NCBI GenBank assembly: GCA_027186245.1
Contig: CP114500.1
Coordinates: 7,388,001-7,452,000 of the forward strand
Length of the DNA stretch: 64,000 bases
Origin: Coriaria nepalensis
Taxonomy: Eukaryota; Streptophyta; Magnoliopsida; Cucurbitales; Coriariaceae
Direction: 5' to 3'
Each line of letters begins with the position of its first letter. The first letter of the stretch is position 1. Position numbers and translations under genes: made by a program. The notes under the pieces were generated by a model. It worked only from the letters and a program-made list of their open reading frames with translations, did no database searches and was not told the origin of the DNA. Positions 11,953 to 23,175 of the stretch are shown here, in pieces.

Positions 11953-13693
11953 TTACTGCTTCTCCCTGGTAGTAATGAACTTACTCTTAAAACTTTGGGC
12001 AGCCTCAATCATACCTCTAGCGTTATATGCATCAATCACAGTCGCATAAGTAATACTATCCGGCAAGCATCTTCTCTCCTTCATAGCAGAAAACAACTCC
12101 CTCATCCTTTTCACATCACCAATCTGACCATAAGCATTAATAACACAATTAAAGAAAGGTGTATCCAATACGACATCCGAATTCTCAACCTGTCTCATGA
12201 TGGAATCAACTTTTTCTATCTGGCCCGCCTTACTATAAGCACTAATAAGGGAACAATAAGTCACAGAATTAGGCTTCACTCCCTGATGCTTCATTATCTT
12301 GAAGAATTCCTCCATCTTATCAATATTCCCATTTCGTCCAAACACCTCTATGACTGTATTGAAAGTCACAATTGTCGGAGAGAAAAATCGCTTCTCCATG
12401 TAATCCATAACAGACCCCATTTTGGTATACATTCTAGCTTTCCCATAAGATCGAATCAGAATATTGAAGGTCCTAATATCTGCGTTTATGTTCATTAACT
12501 GAAATTCATTATACCATTTCTCCATCTTCTCAGTCTGTCCATTATTCCCATAAGCCCCGATTAAAGAATTCAACGTGAAAATATCCGGAAGGCAACTACC
12601 ATTTTCTAGCATCTCGGACAAGGAGTTCTCCATCATATCAAGCATCTTCGCCTTTCCGTATCCATCAATGATAGTATTGTAAATAACAGTGTTGTATTCA
12701 ATCCCAAGATATGACATTTCAACAAGAAGTTTTTTCACAAGATCGATTCGATGAAATTTGAAGCAAGAGGTTATAAGGATAGAGTAAGTGTACACGTCGG
12801 GTTTAGAGTCAGATACAGACTTCATCTCGTTTAGGATTGAGAATGCTTTGTGGAAGAGGCCGCTTTGGCCGTAAGCACTTATGAGTGCAGTGTAAACATC
12901 TGGGGTTGGTTTGAGTCCTTCTGATAGCATGATTTGAAAGAGAATGGTGGCTTCTTTGGGTTGTTTGGTTTTGCTTAGCATTATTAGTAGCTTTGCATAG
13001 GTTTGGGTTCTAGGCTCGTACCAGTGTTGCTTTCGAAGAAGTTCAAAAATCTGATGGAAAGATAAATGGAGTTGATGGATTAATGAGATGGCATAGGACT
13101 AAATAAAATCTCATAACCTCCTTCAATGATTCCAGCTAAAACTTGAAAAATCAAATGTTCTGATTGCAATATAGTGATAGTCATATTTCATCTTTTCTAT
13201 TTCTCAAAAAATCACAAAACTCAAGAGCAAGTTCAGCAAAACAACTAAACAGAACACTATAAAATTCTAACAATTTCCATGTACTTAGCTCCATTATAAT
13301 CCAAACCACATCCAAAGCAGAGAAAATCGGAAGGAAGTTGAATCTACTTACCTTGAGAGCTGACTGCCATAGATTATTTTTTATAGCTTCGTCTAAACCT
13401 TCCAACACAGCTTTAGGCCACAGGTTGTTGTACTTCTTCGAGTTCGCTTTTCTCTCAATAGCTTTGATAGCAGCGTCAGTTCGCAGAATCCGAGACAGGT
13501 CCTTCTTCTTGTCTTTCTGGAGGCCATTCGAGGACGGATCGGAGCTCCGGTTAAGTAATCGGATCCGATTGAAGGAGGAGTCCGGCGAGTGAGTGGTTCT
13601 TACGTTGATGAATTTCGTCGAACAGGCGGTGAACTGGACGGAAATAGAGGATAACGAACTCAGCTTCGTAGGACCGTGAAGGTAACTCTCCAT
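11953..13693 (-). CDS. PPR2: Chloroplast pentatricopeptide repeat protein, PPR2/EMB2750-like
   Basis: Two exons, 13352-13693 and 11953-13050, join in phase 0 (SALK then IFELLRKQHWYEPRTQTYAK) to give 479 residues. The first ~90 residues are Ser/Thr/Arg-rich with few acidic residues, as expected of a chloroplast transit peptide. From about residue 118 onward there are about ten tandem P-type PPR motifs, for example VYTALISAYGQSGL, VYNTIIDGYGKAKM and FFNCVINAYGQIGD. P-class proteins without E/DYW domains usually stabilise or process organelle RNAs. The sequence follows Arabidopsis At3g06430 (embryo-defective 2750), which I recall as reported to bind chloroplast 23S rRNA. Neither exon has a break. 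The intron is about 300 bases with consensus ends. Confidence 0.88.
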
Positions 13694-14592
13694 TTGCCAC
13701 GAATGGAGGAGGATCGAGCTTCGGTTTGAAGAAGATGGTAATAGGCGCTGATTATCATGGCGAACGACGTCGTATATATATATATATATTCACGGATCGT
13801 CAGAAGCATTTCGAGCCCATATCCGGCATGAGCATGGCCCATTATAAGCCCGATTACTCTTGAATTCATCAGATTCAAGGGCTTTGGTCGGTGACGGTTG
13901 GAAAACCACAACGATCTTAGAAGAACTTCCTTTTTCTTATTCTCTGAAAATTGCCGATTCTTAGCAAACCGGTAGTACTACTATCTTCTCCATCTTCCTT
14001 TCTCTTAACTACTTTGTTAAATCGATTATGCAATAATATATCATCTTTCAATCTGTTTCTTTTCACGAAAGTTTTCAAATCTTGATAGATTGGATCCATG
14101 CATTCTAGAAATATTATTGACTGACTCATTAAGTAGTTAATCTAAATGATTATTAAATCATCCAAATTTGATTAGCACTACCTAGACTATGCTATATAGA
14201 TAGATATATGGACCGTCATAAGTATTTTGAGTCCATATCCGGCATGAGCGTAGCTTACTATAAGCCCGATTACCCTTGATCTGTATGAAAACATATTTAT
14301 TTAGTTATGTCATTAAATCCAATTCATCGATTTAAGGATTTGATTATTAACTGATTTAGATCAGATTCATGGACAACTCTTTCTTTTGGGAAGTCTTCTA
14401 GTTCCAGCATATCAACTTTTCCTCTATATTTGAGAAACTCTCTCTATTTCCTCCCAGTTTCTCTCCGACCAAACAAAGCCAACTCACTCTCTCTATATTT
14501 TCCTCCAACTTTCTCTCCAACCAAAATAAGCCAACCGTTAGAAGAAAAAGAAGAGACAAAGGGAATAAGTTGCACAGATCTCGACCGTTCGG
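13694..14592. promoter_or_regulatory. Divergent intergenic region holding a duplicated ~85 bp promoter segment
   Basis: It lies between the PPR gene (minus) and the small broken gene (plus). A segment with the core ATATCCGGCATGAGC, followed by TATAAGCCCGATTAC, occurs at about 13774-13863 and again at about 14193-14280 in the same orientation. TA-rich tracts precede both. CT-rich stretches at 14430-14520 look like a 5' leader for the plus-strand gene. Confidence 0.55.
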
Positions 14593-14853
14593 ATGGGGAA
14601 GTTCTCGGAGATGTTGGATGTAGGGGTGAGAATCGTGGCGGGATTATATTCGCATTGTCCGTAGACTGGTCGGATGTACTATCATCCATCTGCTAACTCC
14701 GCCGACAATAACCAACAGCAGCTCAACCATCCCGGCGGTGGCGCCGCTGTATATGGCCTTAGCGTCGAGAATATTTCCACCCAGTGCCTGACGCGGCTTT
14801 GTGGCGACAATGCCGTCGAGGCGGACGAGTTCGTACAGATTTACTCTCTCTGA
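14593..14853 (+). pseudogene. Small plant protein gene interrupted by an in-frame TAG
   Basis: From ATG 14593 to TGA 14851 the frame holds 87 codons and is open except for one TAG at 14662-14664 (codon 24). Before it the frame reads MGKFSEMLDVGVRI ... YSHCP; after it comes TGRMYYHPS, an Asn/Gln/Gly-rich stretch, and DEFVQIYSL at the end. From memory, short plant proteins of unknown function share the pattern SHCPQTARMYYHPP and end in a 'DEFILYS'-like tail, so the TAG sits where the family has CAG (Gln), one C-to-T change away. Upstream is a CT-rich leader. The simplest reading is a recent nonsense allele or pseudogene; alternatives are a sequencing error or a functional 23-residue peptide. 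No domain or function is known to me. Confidence 0.65.
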
Positions 14854-15279
14854 GTTTTTTTTTTCTTTTTTCTTTTTATTTTATTTTAATATTTCTAATA
14901 GAGAACAGATGTTACATAGAATAGTACACTTTTTTTGTTCCAATAAAATGAAATTTTCGAATGAAGAAGATTACATTGCTTATCTATTACCTTGGATTGG
15001 TCCTATTTGCATGCCTCTCTCACGTGTATGATAAAATTAGATAAAAAGTCGGCAAAATCACAATTCACACCTGCAAGAGGGTATCTTTGTCATACTAGTC
15101 ATTACTCAAAATGACAAGGTCAAATAACTTGGTAAGTTACAAGTGAAGGAAAAAACCCAGAAAACACAGACAAAGACCACAAGCCTAACATTCTAACTGT
15201 CAAAAGTCCCTGAGAAAATTTCCAGCACACTAGCTTAGTAGCAAGTTCATTTTCAACTGCGTGACCGGTTTTTTTTTTC
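14854..15279. other. Spacer between the small broken gene and the SMT1 3' end
   Basis: AT-rich sequence with pyrimidine runs just after the small gene's stop. It holds the 3' UTR of the small gene on one side and the SMT1 3' UTR on the other (convergent genes). No other gene is seen. Confidence 0.5.
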
Positions 15280-18200
15280 TTACTGTCCTTCCGTGATGGG
15301 CTTCCGTGCCAAGAAGAAATACATGGGTGTGAAAATCTCCCGTCTGAAAATCATTAACAAAAGTGAGCAATAAGTTCATGCAAGTAATAGTGACTTTATA
15401 TGATTGAAAGAAGGAAAGCAAATGAAGGACTCACTTTCCGCCATCAACTAGCCCTTCTGCCGCCTTCTCTAGGAAATCTTGAACTCTCTGACTTCCCTTT
15501 GGAGCGAGTCTGATAGACTCCAGGACCTTGACCTACATGATGAGCTAAATCAGAGATCCATTGACATTGGGTTTGTTTTTGTAAAAATTTACTTAAGAGG
15601 ACTTACCAGGTTTCTGGTAACGAATCGTCCAATGGAGGTTAGACGGAAACTACTGAGAGAGAAGTGACTTGGGTCCAAAGGCAAGTACCAAGGAAGAGGC
15701 GAATCAGCAGCAAGATCTTTCTCCCAAATGATCTTTCGAAGCAAGGGTATATGATGAGTTAAGTGTTAATGAGAAAAATCGGCTCTCTCTTATAGATTGA
15801 CAACAAAGGAAAAGGGAAACTGATAAAAATGAACTTCCATTAACAGACCTCAAAACCAGCTTGCTTCAAAGCATCAAGGCATTTCCCTGTCAGTCTTATG
15901 TCTGGAAGGCCGTCACCAATCTCAATGTCTGCCTGTGATTATGAAACCATTTACTATGTACTTTTATATTTAAGTGAAAACTTTATTTATTTATTTATTT
16001 TCCTGAAGTTTTCCATGCTAGCAATACCTTGATCTTCTGATGTTCAGGATTTTTGGGATCAAAAGCATCAGTCATACACCACTCATATGCTGAAAAATAT
16101 TGGCCAGGCCTTAGTACTCTGTAGATCTCTTTGTAGCATCCATACTGTCAATTCAGAAGCAATGACATTATATGCAAACTGAAAGAATCAAATACAGAAG
16201 CTTGAATGAAGAATAGTAATTTGGTTGTGACTTACAGCATCTGGGGCATGGCAGGTAGCTTCAATGGCATATACTGCATCAAATGTATTGTCTGGAAATG
16301 GCATTTTCATGAAATCAGCCTGCATCATCAAAGAAAGTGAGAAATTTATGAGTGAGTATCTATCAGCATTGATAGATAATGTTTTTTCATTTCTCATATT
16401 GCAAAAGCATGGCTAATTACGGATGCTGCCAACCTTTACGAAGTTGCAGGTCTTATCAACTCCAGCAATACGGTTCAGTTCCTGTATAACCATGAAACAT
16501 TTATCAATACTGATATTAACAGGTGACCTAAGTATCAAATAGAAACGGAAAAGATAGCAATGAAATCTTTTAACTATATGACCTTTGACTTAAAAATCTG
16601 ACTCCTTTACAATGCAATTACCTTTCCCCTGGTTATTTGATATTCGTTGTTGTTTATTCCCGTAATTGATGTTGAGCTTCACCATAGTAATCAGGGTTTT
16701 CAGAATTCTCTCAAACTTTAGTTAAATGAAAAAAACACTAAGATATTTTTAATCATCCACCCGGATGAGCAAATCATCCCACTAGAGGTTGTGAGGATGT
16801 GTGACAAATTGGCAATTACCTGAATCGAGCAATTTCTCTTAGTGGTCCACCTATTCCACAACCAACATCCAGCACCTATAATTGAAGTTTACAACACAAA
16901 TTTAATTAGTCAAAATAGAAAGAAAATCATAACTCTTAGTTGTCTTCATAATTGTCGATAGGAATTTTATATTGGGACAAACCTTCTGCCCAGGTTTCAG
17001 GCCTAGTTGTAAAGCAAGGAAATGCTCATGCCTCTTAATGCTTTCTTGAAGGGACTCTCCTTTCCATCTACAGGAAAAGAACAAATGCGTGTTGTCAGAT
17101 TTTATACAAGTGCTTTACTACAAGCTGAAAGATAACGTGGTAGAGAAAAACAACACCTGTGTGCAAAATGGAAGGACTCTCCCCAGCCAAACTCGTAAAA
17201 GCTGGTAACAAGATCATAGTACTTATTAACCTGAAATCCAAAAGAGACATTGTTATGTCGAAATTGGAGCAGACAATCACATGTCATGATACATAAAAAT
17301 CAGCCACAGTCAATCTGAGCCACAGGGTATTACAATGTTAATTAGAATTGAAAGTAATAATGGTGACATTGACTTATAAATATATGGCCCCTTCAGCTAG
17401 GTGACCATATGACAATGCATAAATTTAAAACAGAAAGTTTCAGACTTTCAGTATGATTTACTATGTAAGAACTTAGACTATAAGGGTCTCTTAGCAGGAG
17501 TTGAGACCAGCAGCTTATTTTCATATGGATAAATCATAAATGGAGAAATAAGTAAAAGGGGTCTCTTACCATGTCAGTGTAGTTAGCTTTTCTTTCTTCC
17601 TCTTCACCTCCATAACAAACATGATACTTCTCATACCTAGGCCATTCAAGTAAAACAGAAAAAGATAGTTAAGAGAGAAAAAGAAAAAAATTAGCATTGA
17701 ACATGCAGTAATTGTTGTAGAGCTGTCTCTAGCACTAGCAGAATTTTCATGTTTCATCTTAAACAAGTTAATAAAACCCTCCCTCCCTCTCTCTAAAACT
17801 ACAGTACTTTATTAATAAATAAATAAAATTCCTCAATGCAATATTCTACATATGCTGCATGCCGAATAAATTTGATTTCATTCTTCAACTTTCCTAACGC
17901 TGAATCAGTGCACAATGCAAAACTTATTTTCACTTCAATTTTCTCAAATTTTCTAGAGAAAGAACCCAATGCATAAACTTGATCCAATAGAGCATGGAAA
18001 CTTTAATCTATTCAATAGGACATTTAGGATCGGGTAAATATTGATCATCAGGCACCATTTTCAACGCTAAAATATATCAACTAATATATCTATATCACAT
18101 CAAAATCAACCGTCATTTTCATTTCAGCATGCATTATCATCAATATTATGGAGTTCGATTATAAGTCTAATCCGCTCAAATCAAAATCCAAGAACTCATC

Positions 18201-18325
18201 CAACCAATCATTATTGTAGAGAGAGTGAGAGAGAGAGATTACTTTTCAACAGCAGAGAGAACTTCGTCTCTGTCAATCTTTCCTCCGACACCTGATGCGA
18301 GATCGAACGCTCCAGCTTTCGACAT
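15280..18325 (-). CDS. SMT1: Cycloartenol C-24 methyltransferase (sterol methyltransferase 1)
   Basis: This enzyme transfers a methyl group from S-adenosylmethionine to C-24 of cycloartenol, the first committed step to plant sterols, at the ER. Thirteen exons: 18243-18325, 17570-17636, 17157-17230, 16983-17067, 16820-16875, 16622-16676, 16434-16481, 16236-16319, 16028-16144, 15849-15932, 15607-15732, 15435-15532 and 15280-15343. They sum to 1041 bases (346 residues), the family's usual length. Visible motifs are the start [18 protein letters not shown], the aromatic sterol-binding block [20 protein letters not shown], the SAM motif [49 protein letters not shown] and [11 protein letters not shown]. 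It ends in [19 protein letters not shown]. No break is seen. It faces RLF across a shared promoter region, and in Arabidopsis it neighbours PAO1. Confidence 0.96.
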
Positions 18326-18957
18326 TTTTCTCGCAGATTCCAAAAAGAAAACCGCGAGCTCACAAAGCAGATCTAAGACAGCACGAAAAGGAACCAAAAA
18401 TCACAGAAAACAAAGCAGAATCAGAATCCGAACATCATATCTGCATATCAGAAGAAATGATTATTGATTCAAGGGATTCGAGTATTTACAATGGAGATTG
18501 AAGAATCCAAAAAACAAAAAAACAGAAAGTGAGACTTTTTCAGTGTGAAGTGAGATATACAGAACAAAATGTGCATCGGTATTTAGCGAGGAGGAGGGAG
18601 TGTGATTTTAATATCTTTTTATTTATATTTATTTTATTGGAGAGAATTTCGGTGTTTTCGTTTTCTTGTGTGCGGCTGACAAAAAATATCAGCCGTCGTT
18701 TACTACTTTCTACTTTCTATTTCTACTCTATTACAATTATAAATAATAATATTATTTTTATATATTATATTATTTATCGTATTAAATTTAAATTAATTAT
18801 ATATCAAATTTATTTTAAATTTTTTATTTTCGAAACTTGTCGTAAATTTACGTAGATTTTTGATACTTTAACAATTATTGATGGTTTTTTTTTTTTGGGG
18901 GTCAAATTTAAAAAGAGAAAAAAGACGAGTGAGTGAGTCAGTGCATGTGACGTGAGT

Positions 18958-18963
18958 CACGTG
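18958..18963. promoter_or_regulatory. G-box CACGTG
   Basis: Core CACGTG, preceded by GACGTGAGT, in the GC-rich centre of the SMT1/RLF intergenic region. A binding site for bZIP or bHLH factors is inferred from the motif only. Confidence 0.45.
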
Positions 18964-19180
18964 AGATTCGACGAAAGGCCTCGAATGCAACGGAACGGGC
19001 GGGCGGGCGGGACCTCAACGACACAACTGTCGTTTTAGGAAGGCGACAGCTAAGTACGATGCTTGTGCTTGCCACGTCAGTCGTCACTATGTCCACGTCT
19101 CCAGTGGGCATGTGAGACCCCACTCACTCACTCCTTTCTTCCCGTCAGGGGTAATTAAGTAATTTGGACCCCAATATAGC

Positions 19181-19190
19181 CCCACGTGGG
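19181..19190. promoter_or_regulatory. Palindromic G-box CCCACGTGGG
   Basis: A perfect 10-base palindrome around CACGTG, followed by a GGCC/CCTCC context. It is the stronger of the two G-boxes between SMT1 and RLF and could serve either gene. Confidence 0.5.
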
Positions 19191-20004
19191 CCTCCTTGTA
19201 TGTTAACAGGGAGTTAGCTATTTGTCCCAAAGAAAAAAAAAAAAAAAGAGGGAGTATCTATCAACTGTGAATGGGTCGGCTCGGGAAATATGGGCCACGG
19301 GACCAATGCAGCCCAAACATAAAACAGGGCTTTGAAAAGGCAGGCTTTTTACTGGCACATTTTTTCACAAAGCCCAAAAACTAAGCAGCAAGTCAGCAAT
19401 CTCATACGTAAAGCCCCTTTTTCTCCGTTAACAACAAAAATTCGAACTTTGAGCTGATTCCTCTCGTTGAAATCTAAATTCCTCATCAGGGGTGTCCACG
19501 ATCTGCATCCGATTCCAGTAAGTTTCTTTTTTCTTTTTCTTTTTTTCTCATTCAATGATTTCTTTTCCGTTGCTGGTTTATTTTTTTCCTAGCTGCCAAA
19601 CGGATTTTTCTGAAGCTTGGATTGTGTTTGTACTTGTGAATTCAGTGTTCATTTCCGGTAAATTTACTGATTTCTGACTGTCGAAGCGTTCTCTCTATGG
19701 AAAAAATTATCGGATCGTTCTGATAATTGTTTTGTGTTAGGAGGAAATTTGAGTGTGGTTTTTGCTGATGAATTGCTGTACTTTCTTTCAATCAAACGAT
19801 TAGTCTTTCAATACCATCGGTTGATAATTTACTTTGCTTCTGGATCAACCTGATGCAATTTTTTTTTTGTTCGAATAATTTTAGCCTTAGACAGTGCTTT
19901 TGAAATCAATGAGCTGTGTTATGAATCAGAAAAGTAGATAATTCCTGTACTGTTGCAGAAGTGAAGATTACCTGGAAATTTCCAGTTACTTTATTTGAGA
20001 AGGG

Positions 20005-21063
20005 ATGGATGGAGATGATGATTTCACATTTTGTCAGGCAAGTTCGCTCTTTTACATATTTTTGTGTTGATTAAGATCTAGACTCTTGAGTTCTTTGCAC
20101 AATTTCTGAGAATCGAAAAAAAAAAAATTCAGGTCGGGGTACCTGTAAATCGTGATGATTTCGAGTTGAAGGGTCTTGTATCCGATATTGATGGTATTAG
20201 TATAAAGGTTGAATCTTCAAACGGTACTATAAGTAGTCAAAATAGTGGCGGCAACTTTTGGAAAGAGAACTTATCAAATAATACTAGTACCTCAAACAAG
20301 CAAGAAACAGTTGGATCTTTGTCTTTTAATGTTATTGACGCTTCATCTTCCCAAGAGCCGATTAATGTGTCAAGAAAAGTGGAAGGGAACGTTAGTGCTC
20401 GTAAGGCTGCACCTCGGACCAAGGTTCCTTTTGAGAAAGGGTATAGCCAGATGGATTGGCTTAAGCTTACGAAAACCCATCCTGACTTGGCAGGTGTTTT
20501 TGTAGGACACTCCCTCTCTAGTCTCTTTGTTACCCTATTCTTCTTTTCTTGCTATGATTACTTCCATTTATTCTTTTCTAGCAGATCTTGTTTTGAATCT
20601 GTATTTCCAGGGTTAAAGGGGCAGTCAAATAAGAAGCTTATTTCTATGAATGAAGTTAAACAACATCAGACAGAAGGCTCTATGTGGACTGTTCTGAAAG
20701 GTCGTGTGTACAACATATCTCCTTATATGAAATTTCACCCCGGAGGTATGGACCACCCCGATTTCATTTTTCTCTCAATATTTCAATCCCATTTCTTTGT
20801 GTGACAAATCTTCCTTCTCATCTTAGGTGTCGATATTCTAATGAAGGCGGTTGGAAAAGACTGTACATCTTTGTTCAGTATCCTTTTCTTTGGCTTTGTT
20901 TGATTCTCAGATTAAGAAATAGTATGATATGATTACTTAAATGTGCAGCACATAGACAATGAATCCTTGACTCTTCTTTTGCTTAGATAAATATCATGCT
21001 TGGGTGAATGCCGAATTCTTACTGGAGAAGTGTCTTGTAGGCACTTTAGATGATACTCAATGA
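20005..21063 (+). CDS. RLF: Cytochrome b5 domain protein, RLF-like
   Basis: Five exons, 20005-20037, 20133-20493, 20611-20745, 20827-20877 and 20987-21063, make 218 residues. The N-terminal ~115 residues are Ser/Asn-rich and probably disordered. The C-terminal ~95 residues form a cytochrome b5 fold: [20 protein letters not shown], then the first heme-ligand His in MKFHPGG and the second in [12 protein letters not shown]. There is no membrane anchor, so the protein should be soluble. It resembles Arabidopsis RLF (Reduced Lateral root Formation, At5g09680), known to act in auxin-dependent lateral root initiation. The first intron begins GCAAGT after ...TTTTGTCAG and ends TTCAG, so it is a GC-AG intron; using GC keeps the frame (FCQ then VGVPVN). 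A 5' UTR intron is likely at 19518-19958. Confidence 0.88.
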
Positions 21064-21468
21064 ATTACTACTCTGGTTTATATACTTTGCAACAATCCAG
21101 AAAAAGTGCTTCTACTCTCTGAGGCCTCGTATTTATTGATGAACCTTTAAGAAATCAAATTTAGGTCATGACATTCAAGCTTCATTATAGTATTATACCA
21201 TAAACATTCCCTGTAATGCCATACCATTTGGGATTTGACAAATCTTCTATGGAACTGTATATCACCCATTATAATCTTTATTGGTGACATGGTTATTTCT
21301 TTTAGGAGCATTCATTCTTGATTCTCAAATCCTTAATTTCCAAATTGGAAGTCTCAAATCAGATCTGAAACCACAACTTGGAAAACAGAAAACTCATTGA
21401 TCTGTCTAGAAGACAATTAATAATGCAAACACAATCTCGACGGTTTGTCTAGTTATTTTGCTAAGTTT
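21064..21468. other. Convergent 3' flanks of RLF and the DUF642 gene
   Basis: This holds the downstream sequences of two convergent genes, 405 bases apart stop to stop. It is AT-rich with no further gene or repeat. Confidence 0.5.
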
Positions 21469-23028
21469 CTATTTAAGAGGGAAAACCCTAACTTGATCAA
21501 GAACAGGACCACAGAGAGAACCGAAGTCGGCGATCCTAGTATGGTAGTACGAACTGTAGAACGTAATCCTAGTTCTGTCCGAAACCGCTTTGAACTTGAA
21601 ACCAACAGTCCTGAACCCTCCCTTCCCTTGAGACTGGTACGGAACTTTCAGGGTATCTTTACCAGCAAATGCTTCAACCATCATAGACCCATGGCAGCCG
21701 TTCTTAGCATCTCCAACAGAGAAAGTGAGACTGTAAAACTTGTTAGGAATAGTTCTAATGATCTGGGCAATGGCACTTTCTCTTCCGGCAACAAGCTCGA
21801 CCGCAGCTTGCCCGAACGGGACATTGAAGTGCTTTGAATCAATGAACTTCACGGCTTTAAGTGATTCAATGATCCAACCGGGAAGAGGGGAGGTGATATC
21901 TTCTTGTTTGGGAGGAAGCAGGACCCCATAGGACGAGTTGAGCAGCCGATGCGGACCCTCCTCAAAGCCTGGGTTCCTGATAAAGTTGTCTGCAATACAA
22001 AAGAGAACCAAAAAAGGTTCCCGGTCAGTTACCTATCTCAAACTCAAGATACTTGAGATCAGATACAATGAAGATAGAGTTCCTGGGTTAAAATCGACAC
22101 TTTCAGAAAATCCAAACTTGAAACCGCCAAGGCAAGCTAGGTTGCCTTCTTCTTACCTCTAGTTGGTTTAGGAGGGAAAAGCTCCTTGATAGCGACAGCA
22201 TCCAAGAGGGGCCCACAAGCAGGATCTTCTTGAACTCCAGGATTATGGAATGTGACTCTAGCAAAAGCAGAAGCTGCTTTAAACGCAAAGGCGTAAGTGT
22301 CACCTCCATTGCTGCTATACAGTGTTTGCATAGGGAGGTCTCCGCTTTGAGGAGGCACTGTGACTCTCAAAACCTCATCTTGCGCACAGGTTCTTGATGC
22401 CCCAAATGTTAGGGCATAAACAGAGCCCGGTTTCACTTTCACGGTTTGAGAGATGGAGGCATCGTTTCCGAGCCTCACCGCGTGGGCCCCGTGGGCGACG
22501 GCGAAGAACATTCCCCCTGGTTGGGGCCCACCTTTGATGTACTCCACGAAGCCGTTGATCTCCCATTTGGGAAGAGAGTCTTTCCCTACTATCACTGTTT
22601 TCTTCAAGTTGCTCTGTTTTGGTGCCTCCTCGAAGTTTCCATTTGCTAGTAGGCCTGAAGAGAACACAGAGAGAGAGAGATTAGAAACTAGTAGTACTTC
22701 ACAGAGAGAAAGGAACTGTGAAAACCTCCATTTATGAGACTGATCTGAGTAAAATCACTGCACAGAGAAAGAGAGAGATCTAGAGAGAGGTAGAGTAGAA
22801 TGGAGAATGTGAGATTTAGAGCTAAGGAGAACTTAGATCTTTGCTAAGGAGAAGTGAACATGACGAAAAATGCAAAAAAACAAAGGTAAGATTCGAGATT
22901 CTTTGCTAAATAAAAATGGCTGTGAGAGATGTCGAAAGAGAAAGCTTACCTTCTAAGTACGTATCTGCTGAAACCAAACCAGCTAACAGAGAAGAGAGGG
23001 AAAGAAGCAATAACAATGCCATCGTCAT
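21469..23028 (-). CDS. DUF642 cell-wall protein (At3g08030-like)
   Basis: Three exons, 22950-23028, 22157-22654 and 21469-21989, give 365 residues. Exon 1 is a signal peptide (MTMALLLLLSLSSLLAG, cleaved near VSA). Two tandem DUF642/galactose-binding-like domains follow, from GLLANGNFEEAP (about residue 27) and DNFIRNPGFEEGPHRL (about residue 193). Conserved family blocks include LPKWEINGFVEYI, AVRLGNDASISQ, FGASRTCAQDE and the DPACGPLLDAVAIKEL end of domain 1, then PLPGWIIESLKAVKFIDS, ELVAGRESAIAQIIRT, SVGDAKNGCHGSMMVEAF and SLCGPVLDQVRV. DUF642 proteins are secreted plant proteins that associate with the wall and, in studied members, with pectin methylesterase activity. No break is seen. The 5' flank has two unusual microsatellites. 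Confidence 0.9.
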
Positions 23029-23074
23029 TGAGATTTGAGAGCTGGGCTAGGCAGTGGCTTCTACCTTTTTTTTA

Positions 23075-23175
23075 TAGTAGTAGTAGTAGTAGACAAAACT
23101 GAAAAAGATGACGAGTGATAGTAGAAGTAGAAGAAGTAGAAGAAGTAGAAGAAGTAGAAGAAGTAGAAGAAGCAG
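23075..23175. repeat. TAG trinucleotide and 9-bp GTAGAAGAA repeats upstream of the DUF642 gene
   Basis: Six TAG units lie at about 23075-23092. Five to six copies of a 9-base unit GTAGAAGAA lie at about 23121-23175. Both are 50-150 bases upstream of the DUF642 start codon, so probably in its 5' UTR or core promoter, where the coding strand reads as TTCTACTTC pyrimidine-rich repeats. Confidence 0.8.

Larger units (their letters stand above)
18326..20004. promoter_or_regulatory. Bidirectional SMT1/RLF promoter region
   Basis: Divergent start codons lie 1.68 kb apart. The GC-rich middle (about 18930-19200) holds a G-box CACGTG at 18958-18963 inside a GACGTGAGTCACGTGAG stretch and a palindromic CCCACGTGGG at 19181-19190. 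These are likely bZIP/bHLH sites. GGCCCA/TGGGCC-type elements occur around 19190-19320. RLF appears to have a 5' UTR intron: donor CCA/GTAAGTTTC at 19518 and acceptor TGTTGCAG ending at 19958. An AT-rich block (18600-18840) lies on the SMT1 side. Confidence 0.55.
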
